Below are positions 7,694 to 13,122 of a DNA stretch of 13,122 nt, in pieces. The notes below the pieces were generated by a model. That model worked only from the letters and a program-made list of their open reading frames with translations. It was not told the origin of the DNA and did no database searches. The position numbers were made by a program, and so were the translations under genes. Source of the DNA: Caulobacter sp. (GTDB lineage Bacteria; Pseudomonadota; Alphaproteobacteria; Caulobacterales; Caulobacteraceae); NCBI GenBank assembly GCA_014378155.1, contig JACMOF010000274.1:1-13122 (forward strand), read 5' to 3'. Position 1 is the stretch's first letter. Every line of letters starts with the position of its first letter.

Positions 7694-8671
7694 TTGAGCT
7701 CACCATTCCAAGGTTACGAGGTCGAGGCCCGGCTGCGTCCCACCGCCGACGGCCATGCGTTCGACCTGGATAGCGCGCTGTCCGCCGTCGTGGCGCTGGA
7801 GGCGCGCGTGCCGGCCGACGCCTTCACCGCCGGCATTCTGGGCACGGAGCGCCTGGGCAATGGCGTGGTGGTGGGACCCAGCGGCCTGGTGCTGACCATG
7901 GCCTATCTGATCACCGAGGCCGAGACTGTCACCCTTACGCTCAACGACGGCCGGCGCGTCGCGGCCCACGTCCTGGGTCTCGACAACCAGACGGGACTGG
8001 GCCTCGTCCAGGCGCTGGAGCCGCTCGACCTGCCGGTGCTGCCGCTCGGCTCGTCGCAGGGGCTGAAGGCCGGCAGCGCCGTCGTGGTGGCCGGGGCCGG
8101 CGGACGCGCCCATGCCGCAGCGGGACGCGTGCTCGCCCGCATGCCGTTCGCGGGCTATTGGGAATATCTGCTCGACGACGCCATCATGACCGAGCCGGCC
8201 CACCCGCACTGGAGTGGCGCGGCCCTGATCGACGCCGCCGGAAAGCTGGTGGGGCTCGGCTCGTTGAGCCTGGAAGGCCGCACGTCCAGCGGCGCGCCCC
8301 GGCCCATGAACATGTTCGTGCCGGCCGAGTTGCTGCCGCCCATCCTCGACGATCTGGCGCGGGGCAAGCCGGGCCATCCGCCGCGTCCGTGGCTGGGTGT
8401 GCTGGCCCAGGAGTCTGGCGCGCATGTCGTGCTGGTGGGCGTCGTTCCCGGCGGTCCGGCCTCGCGCGCCGAGCTGCGGGCGGGCGATCTCATTCTGGCG
8501 GTGGCGGGCGAGCCGGTCGACGACCTGGCCGAATTCTACACGCAGCTCTGGGCGCAAGGCCCGCCGGGCGCGGTGATCCCTCTGCGCATCCTGCGCGAGC
8601 AGGACGTCTTCGAGGTCGAGATCCGCTCGGCCGATCGCAGCGCCCTGCTGAAGAAGCGCCGGTTCAACTAG
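7694..8671 (+). CDS. HtrA-like protein, inactive protease domain plus PDZ
   Basis: 325 residues from TTG 7694, chosen because AAGGAG (7682-7687) lies 6 bases upstream. An upstream in-frame TTG at 7643 has no such site. A trypsin-like fold (about residues 30-200) is recognised by GNGVVVGPSGLVLTMAYLI, the counterpart of GSGxxIxxxGxxLTNxHV, and by HWSGAALID, the counterpart of GNSGGPLxN. A PDZ domain follows (about 232-312; PWLGVLAQ, then VVPGGPASRAELRAGDLILAVAGEPV). The catalytic His is Tyr (Y71), the catalytic Asp position is Gly (G101), and only the Ser (S174) remains, so it should not cleave peptides. No signal peptide or membrane segment is visible, so it is probably cytoplasmic, unlike DegP. 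A binding or scaffold role through the PDZ domain is an inference. It diverges from the penicillin-binding protein. Confidence 0.88.
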   Translation: MSSPFQGYEVEARLRPTADGHAFDLDSALSAVVALEARVPADAFTAGILGTERLGNGVVVGPSGLVLTMAYLITEAETVTLTLNDGRRVAAHVLGLDNQTGLGLVQALEPLDLPVLPLGSSQGLKAGSAVVVAGAGGRAHAAAGRVLARMPFAGYWEYLLDDAIMTEPAHPHWSGAALIDAAGKLVGLGSLSLEGRTSSGAPRPMNMFVPAELLPPILDDLARGKPGHPPRPWLGVLAQESGAHVVLVGVVPGGPASRAELRAGDLILAVAGEPVDDLAEFYTQLWAQGPPGAVIPLRILREQDVFEVEIRSADRSALLKKRRFN

Positions 8672-8713
8672 CGGCTGGCGATGTGTTGAGGATCTGTGGG
8701 GATCTGGTGTGGT

Positions 8714-8744
8714 CGGGGTCCAGACCTGAGAGGTCTGGACCCCG
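8714..8744. terminator. Perfect 14-bp hairpin between HtrA-like gene and tRNA
   Basis: CGGGGTCCAGACCT (8714-8727) pairs base for base with AGGTCTGGACCCCG (8731-8744), loop GAG. It begins one base after the encoded CCA end of the minus-strand tRNA and 42 bases after the plus-strand HtrA-like stop, so it can end both transcripts. No T-tract on either side. Confidence 0.65.
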
Positions 8745-8745
8745 A

Positions 8746-8820
<75 letters not shown>

Positions 8821-8834
8821 GAAGAGGAGCGGCG

Positions 8835-8860
8835 TATAGCGAACCAAACGCGGTTGGCAA
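8835..8860 (-). promoter_or_regulatory. Likely promoter of tRNA-Thr
   Basis: Minus strand: TTGCCA (8860-8855), 14 bases, GCTATACG (8840-8833). This matches the Caulobacter housekeeping pattern well in the -10. The start would fall about 8 bases before the mature tRNA 5' end at 8820, a normal leader for a tRNA precursor. Confidence 0.5.
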
Positions 8861-8873
8861 AGCCAAAATCGTG

Positions 8874-8899
8874 TTGACCAATCGTCGCGGCGCTTTCAC
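8874..8899 (+). promoter_or_regulatory. Likely promoter of the 55-residue protein gene
   Basis: TTGACCA (8874-8880), 11 bases, GCTTTCAC (8892-8899), against the Caulobacter pattern TTGaCgS, 10-14 bases, GCTANAWC. Five of seven and six of eight positions agree. Transcription would start near 8905-8910, at or just before the ATG at 8910. Confidence 0.45.
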
Positions 8900-8909
8900 C
8901 TGTGGAAAC

Positions 8910-9077
8910 ATGAGCCACAACCCCAAGCCTCACACCAAGCCCATTGGGGAAAAGGCGGCGCGCGAGGCGCGGCTGGCTCAGGCGCTACGGACCAATCTTC
9001 GCCGCAGGAAGGTCGCCCCCGCGCCGGCCGCCAAGCCGGAACCAGCTCTTGAACAGACCGGCGAGCCGTCCGACTGA
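8910..9077 (+). CDS. Small basic protein, unknown function
   Basis: 55 residues: MSHNPKPHTKPIGEKAAREA, then a basic helix-prone stretch (about 18-35, ARLAQALRTNLRRRK) and a Pro/Ala tail. The reading frame is open further upstream, but that part is the antisense of the tRNA and cannot be protein, so ATG 8910 is the start. No Shine-Dalgarno sequence precedes it, in keeping with a leaderless message from the promoter at 8874-8899. I recall similar small ALRxNLxRRK proteins in alphaproteobacteria, including upstream of murA, but cannot name a family. The basic helix could bind nucleic acid or an acidic partner; that is a guess. murA follows after 121 bases, with its own promoter between. Confidence 0.65.
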   Translation: MSHNPKPHTKPIGEKAAREARLAQALRTNLRRRKVAPAPAAKPEPALEQTGEPSD

Positions 9078-9107
9078 GGGGGAACGGTGAGGAATCGGCG
9101 CCGCCCC

Positions 9108-9135
9108 TTGCGCGGGGCTTTGCAACCGCTAGAAC
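9108..9135 (+). promoter_or_regulatory. Promoter of murA
   Basis: TTGCGCG (9108-9114), 13 bases, GCTAGAAC (9128-9135). The -10 matches the Caulobacter consensus GCTANAWC at every position. The -35 keeps TTG only. A GAATC (9092-9096), a CcrM methylation site (GANTC), lies 11 bases upstream of the -35. The leader would be about 57 bases. Confidence 0.6.
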
Positions 9136-9198
9136 CGCTTCTTCACAGATGACCGCGCGGCGCTCCCCCTCGAATAGCCGCGCGACGAGGGACTTTCA

Positions 9199-10486
<1,288 letters not shown>

Positions 10487-10494
<8 letters not shown>

Positions 10495-10921
10495 CGCCGC
10501 TACGCCGTTGCGCCTGCTGGCCCAGGACGCCGACGACCTGGCGGTGATCTCCGCCGCCCTGCAGGACGCCATCGCCAAGATCGGCGACATCCGCTGGGAC
10601 GCTTCGGCGCGGACGCTGACCCTGGCCTGCAACCGCTTTCGCTGGGAATCGAGCGCCAAGAAGGGTGAGCGCGTGCGTTCCGCCCTCCAGCTTGGCGACG
10701 TCACTGGCGTCCAGGCCCGCAAGCTGCGCCGCGACGCCAAGCAGGCGGTGGTCGAACTGCTGTCCATCGCCTTCGAGGCGGGTGAAGCGCCGGGTGGCAC
10801 CGTGCTGCTGACCTTCGCCGGCGGCGGCGACCTGCGCGTCACCGTCGATTGCCTGGACGTGGTGTTGGCGGATGTGTCCGAGCCTTGGGCGACGTCTCGG
10901 AAGCCGGGGCACGCGGACTGA
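10487..10921 (+). CDS. DUF2948 family protein
   Basis: 144 residues, function unknown. The N-terminal [23 protein letters not shown] is the typical DUF2948 opening, followed by RFRWE (about 47-51) and a C-terminal part with [27 protein letters not shown] 10487 is chosen because GAGGG (10474-10478) stands 8 bases before it. The in-frame ATGs at 10469 and 10481 lack good spacing. It overlaps the murA stop by 8 bases, and I recall the murA-DUF2948 order as common in alphaproteobacteria, often with hisD next. hisD is not next here. The pairing suggests, but does not show, a link to cell-wall precursor synthesis. No signal peptide or membrane segment. Confidence 0.9.
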
Positions 10922-10939
10922 GGTCAGCCTCCCTCGGCT

Positions 10940-11040
10940 GTCATCCCGGACGAGCGCGAAGCGCGAAGATCCGGGACCGACGCGTGAACGTGGGCGCTTC
11001 CGGCGGTCCCGGGTCTTCGCTTCGCTACGCCCGGGATGAC
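10940..11040. repeat. Large imperfect inverted repeat (palindromic intergenic element)
   Basis: The arms 10940-10979 and 11004-11040 begin and end GTCATCCCGG / CCGGGATGAC and carry internal GCGAAGCG...CCGGGACCG matched by CGGTCCCGGG...CTTCGCTTCGC. The loop is about 24 bases. Elements with TCATCCCGG...GAAGCGAAGA-CCCGGGA are, from memory, scattered in many copies in Caulobacterales and other alphaproteobacteria. It lies between DUF2948 and the convergent antitoxin gene and could end transcription from both. Confidence 0.75.
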
Positions 11041-11067
11041 AAGATTGAGTTACATTGCGCGGTTTCG

Positions 11068-11385
11068 CTAAGCCGCCGCCAGCGGCTTGATCGCCTTCAG
11101 CTCGTCGCGCGTCTCGATCGCGGCCTTGGACAGGTCATGGGCGTTCTGGAGGTTGATCCAGAACTGGGCGGACGTGCCGAACACCTTGCCCAGGCGCAGC
11201 GCCGTATCGGCGGTGACGGGCTGCTTCTCGTGGATCAGCCGCTCGATCCGGGTGCGGTCCTTCAGGCCCATGGCGCGAGCCAAGGCGCCGGCCGTCAGTT
11301 TGAAAGCCGGCAGATAGTCTTCGCGGAGATGCTCACCCGGATGGGGCGCCGGGCTGACGAAGTCCTCGAAATCAAGTGTGCGCAT
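11068..11385 (-). CDS. higA: HigA-family antitoxin, without visible toxin partner
   Basis: 105 residues. HigA antitoxins are small helix-turn-helix (XRE) proteins that bind the HigB ribonuclease and repress their own operon. Visible: the family opening PHPGEHLREDYLPAFKLT (about 14-31), the DNA-binding helix pair ALARAMGLKDRTRIERLIHEKQPVT (about 34-58), and TALRLGKVFGTSAQFWINLQNAHDL (about 61-85). ATG 11385 is chosen; a TTG at 11400 would add five residues, and neither has a good ribosome binding site. HigB normally lies directly upstream (here to the right), but only 141 bases separate this start from the next gene, and no HigB-like sequence is seen there. It may be a solitary regulator or a leftover of a broken pair. 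A dyad TTCCC-N9-GGGAA (11470-11488) upstream could be its operator. Confidence 0.88.
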   Translation of the reverse strand: MRTLDFEDFVSPAPHPGEHLREDYLPAFKLTAGALARAMGLKDRTRIERLIHEKQPVTADTALRLGKVFGTSAQFWINLQNAHDLSKAAIETRDELKAIKPLAAA

Positions 11386-11526
11386 GGCGGCTTTGGCCAA
11401 TCTGACGAAGGTTTGCTCACCAAGATAGCCGACAGGTCAGGTCCAGTCTCCCGTGCCTCCCAAGCGAACTTCCCCTAGAGAGTGGGAACATGCCATGGAT
11501 CAGCGCTTGTTTCGACGGAGACCGAC

Positions 11527-12129
11527 TTGACCGAAGAGACCTCCCGCAAGCGTATCCAGCTGCGTTGGCTGACCCTGGCCGAGATCGTCGGCGTGGGGGC
11601 CTTGGTGATCGCCGGCCTGGGCTTCTGGGACTCGCACCGCGAACGCGAACGCGATGAGCGCGACCGGGTCGCCGCCGTCAGCGAGCGGCGGGCCGAGGCC
11701 AAGGCCCAGGCTCGGAAGCTGACCTTCGTGATGACCGGCGCGGTGGCCGACAAGGGCGAGACGGTGCGTCTGAACTCGGTCAATTCCGAGCAGGTGATCC
11801 AGACCCAGACGATCTGGTTTCCCGCCGAGCTGCGCAGCGATAGCGTCGAGACCACCGGCAATCCGCGCCTGGAGGCCGGCTGGATCGAGAACGGCCTGCG
11901 CAAGCATGCCGGCAAGGCCAGGACCGGTCGCGTTCCGGTCGGCGTGCTGACGGTGTTCATCGAGGATGGCCAGACCAAGACCGACCGCGCCGTCTATCAA
12001 CTGGGCTACAGCCTGCACGACCGCACCCTGCGCGCCGACAAGGTGGAGCTGGAAGGGCTCTCGCTGGCTCGGCGCAACGTCTCTGGAGATCTGCAAGCGG
12101 CCGCTGGCAGTCTCTGGTCAGCGCGCTAA
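11527..12129 (+). CDS. Single-pass membrane protein, unknown function
   Basis: 200 residues, not recognised. A short basic N-terminus (RKRIQLRW) is followed by one hydrophobic segment (about 15-33, LTLAEIVGVGALVIAGLGFW), a highly charged helix (about 35-64, DSHRERERDERDR... then ERRAEAKAQAR) that could form a coiled coil, and a C-terminal domain (about 65-200) that looks mainly beta (TFVMTGAVADKGETVRLNSV, VGVLTVFIEDGQ, AVYQLGYSLHD). TTG 11527 is chosen since GGAG (11517-11520) stands 6 bases before it. A GTG at 11482 is also in frame but has no ribosome binding site. The segment is an uncleaved anchor in appearance; side of the membrane unclear. It diverges from the antitoxin gene and is followed after 106 bases by the EthD-like gene on the same strand. 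Confidence 0.75.
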   Translation: MTEETSRKRIQLRWLTLAEIVGVGALVIAGLGFWDSHRERERDERDRVAAVSERRAEAKAQARKLTFVMTGAVADKGETVRLNSVNSEQVIQTQTIWFPAELRSDSVETTGNPRLEAGWIENGLRKHAGKARTGRVPVGVLTVFIEDGQTKTDRAVYQLGYSLHDRTLRADKVELEGLSLARRNVSGDLQAAAGSLWSAR

Positions 12130-12235
12130 CCTCGTAATTGGCGCCGCGCCCCGCATGGCGCCCGGCCAGGCGCGTGCTTAAATCGCGTCAGGGAGCGGCC
12201 CGCGATGCGCGAGCGCCGCCATCAAGGAAGCCGAC

Positions 12236-12547
12236 ATGGTCATCTTCAGCGTGCTCTATCCGGCGACGCCCGGCGCCAGCTTCGACCAGGCCTATTATGA
12301 CGCCACCCACATCCCACTGGTGAAGGACGCCTTCGGATCCTCCGGTCTGAAGGACGTTCAGGTGTTCGTCGGCGTCTCGGCGCCCGACGGTGGTCCCGCG
12401 CCCTTCGTGGCCATGGCGCACCTTGCCTTCGAGGACGCCGCCGCGATGCAGGCCTCGCTGGCCGGTCCGCGCGGCGGCGAGGTCATGGCCGACGTCGCCA
12501 ACTTCACCACGATCGCGCCGATCGCCCAGGTCAGCACACGGGATTGA
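12236..12547 (+). CDS. EthD-family protein
   Basis: 103 residues, normal for this family of small ferredoxin-like (dimeric alpha-beta barrel) proteins. Typical features are a starting beta strand VIFSVLYPA, then YYDATHIPLVKDAF with the conserved His (H25), and a late ANFTTIAPIAQVS strand. EthD itself is needed for breakdown of ethyl tert-butyl ether in actinobacteria, but most members have no known role and the reductase name often given is not proven. AAGGAAG just upstream of the ATG serves as ribosome binding site. No oxygenase or other catabolic partner lies next to it. A hairpin terminator follows at 12556. Confidence 0.85.
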   Translation: MVIFSVLYPATPGASFDQAYYDATHIPLVKDAFGSSGLKDVQVFVGVSAPDGGPAPFVAMAHLAFEDAAAMQASLAGPRGGEVMADVANFTTIAPIAQVSTRD

Positions 12548-12555
12548 GATGGCCC

Positions 12556-12596
12556 GGCGCGATCATGGTGAACGCAGCCTTAACCATGATCGCGCC
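12556..12596 (+). terminator. Hairpin after the EthD-like gene
   Basis: GGCGCGATCATGGT (12556-12569) pairs perfectly with ACCATGATCGCGCC (12583-12596), loop of 13 bases, then CTTTGACCTT. It is 8 bases after the EthD-like stop. The T-tract is poor. The right arm contains TTAACCAT (12580-12587), a known Caulobacter CtrA half-site sequence, about 73 bases before the next start; by itself this is weak evidence for CtrA control. Confidence 0.6.
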
Positions 12597-12659
12597 CTTT
12601 GACCTTGGGTTCAGGAGCGCCGTGCTTCGTGATTGCGCGGCGATCGGTTCGAGGGCGTC

Positions 12660-13122
12660 ATGGTCAGCAGCATCACCACCGGCTACGCGACCAATCCCTA
12701 CGCTGCGGCGGCTGCCGGGACGACAGCCACTAAGGCAACCGCCGCCGATACCGCCAGCACATCCGCAGCCAAGACCAGCGGCTCCAGCGTCAATGTCACC
12801 CTGTCGGCGGAAGCCCAGGCCGCCTTGGCCGCCCAAACCGACAGCCGCACCATCGACACCGTGGTTGCCTCGGCCCGCACGGCGCTCGACAAGCTGCTGT
12901 CCGACGCCAAGGCGACCAGCGCCCTGAAGGACGGCAAGGCGACGATCAGCCTGGCGGGCCTGGACCGCCGCAGCCTCTACGCCATCGCCAGCAACAAGGG
13001 CGGTAAGTTCCCGATCGAGGAGCAGGTGGTGGCGACCCTGCAGATGAAGGCCACGCGGGACGCGTCGCTGTCGGCCCCGGCCTCGGCCATGCGGGTGACC
13101 GGAGACCATGCCGGGCTCTACA
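12660..13122 (+). CDS. Ala/Thr-rich unknown protein, 3' partial
   Basis: 154 codons are visible and the frame is still open at the right edge. ATG 12660 follows GAGGG (12651-12655) at a short distance of 4 bases. The N-terminal 45 residues are low complexity (Ala, Thr, Ser: YAAAAAGTTATKATAADTAS...). Next comes VNVTLSAEAQAALAAQ (about 45-60), then a more globular part with ARTALDKLLSDAKA, ISLAGLDRRSLYAIASNKGGKFPIEEQ (about 94-120). No signal peptide. I do not recognise a family. The TLSAEA segment after a Ser/Thr/Ala-rich lead recalls small Caulobacter proteins of unknown role that I have seen; this is a vague impression. The stretch 12597-12659 before it holds no other gene. Confidence 0.8.
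   Translation, partial: MVSSITTGYATNPYAAAAAGTTATKATAADTASTSAAKTSGSSVNVTLSAEAQAALAAQTDSRTIDTVVASARTALDKLLSDAKATSALKDGKATISLAGLDRRSLYAIASNKGGKFPIEEQVVATLQMKATRDASLSAPASAMRVTGDHAGLY

Noticed and set aside
11386..11526. Remnant of a HigB toxin upstream of the antitoxin
   Set aside because: One minus-strand frame of the region, read by eye, gave no HigB-like sequence; too short for an intact gene.

Overview
The window is GC-rich, densely coded alphaproteobacterial DNA. It most likely comes from Caulobacter or a close relative in the Caulobacteraceae. The grounds are a TonB-dependent receptor followed by a tryptophan-halogenase-family gene, promoters resembling the Caulobacter housekeeping type (TTGaCgS, 10-14 bases, GCTANAWC), a murA/DUF2948 pair, several TTG starts, and two kinds of palindromic intergenic repeat of a sort I recall from alphaproteobacteria. 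The species call rests on recognition, not on a search.

Left part (1-3925): a TonB-dependent outer-membrane receptor enters from the left edge and ends in the usual C-terminal Phe. A palindromic repeat begins on its stop codon. Next come a long hairpin and a clear intrinsic terminator, then a flavin-dependent halogenase-family gene (+) whose ribosome binding site can pair with an upstream complement. The halogenase meets a thiolase (-) tail to tail across a perfect 12-bp hairpin.

Middle part (3923-9077): on the minus strand a class A penicillin-binding protein lies 73 bases upstream of the thiolase. Diverging from it on the plus strand is an HtrA-like trypsin-fold/PDZ protein that has lost two of its three catalytic residues. 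A minus-strand tRNA-Thr(GGT) with a 14-bp perfect hairpin right behind its CCA faces the end of that gene. Diverging from the tRNA is a 55-residue basic protein, predicted to be made from an almost leaderless message.

Right part (9108-13122): murA (first committed step of peptidoglycan synthesis) has a well-matched promoter and overlaps a DUF2948 gene by 8 bases. About 100 bp of inverted repeat separates this pair from a convergent HigA-type antitoxin that has no visible toxin partner. Three further plus-strand genes follow: an unrecognised single-pass membrane protein, a small EthD-like protein, and an Ala/Thr-rich unknown protein cut by the right edge.

MurA (UDP-GlcNAc enolpyruvyl transfer) and the class A PBP (glycan polymerisation and crosslinking) serve the same pathway but are not in one operon. 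I did not find a clear new multi-gene system. The items most worth a second look are the inactive-looking HtrA/PDZ protein, the structured leader of the halogenase, the solitary antitoxin, and the tRNA with an anticodon-stem mismatch.
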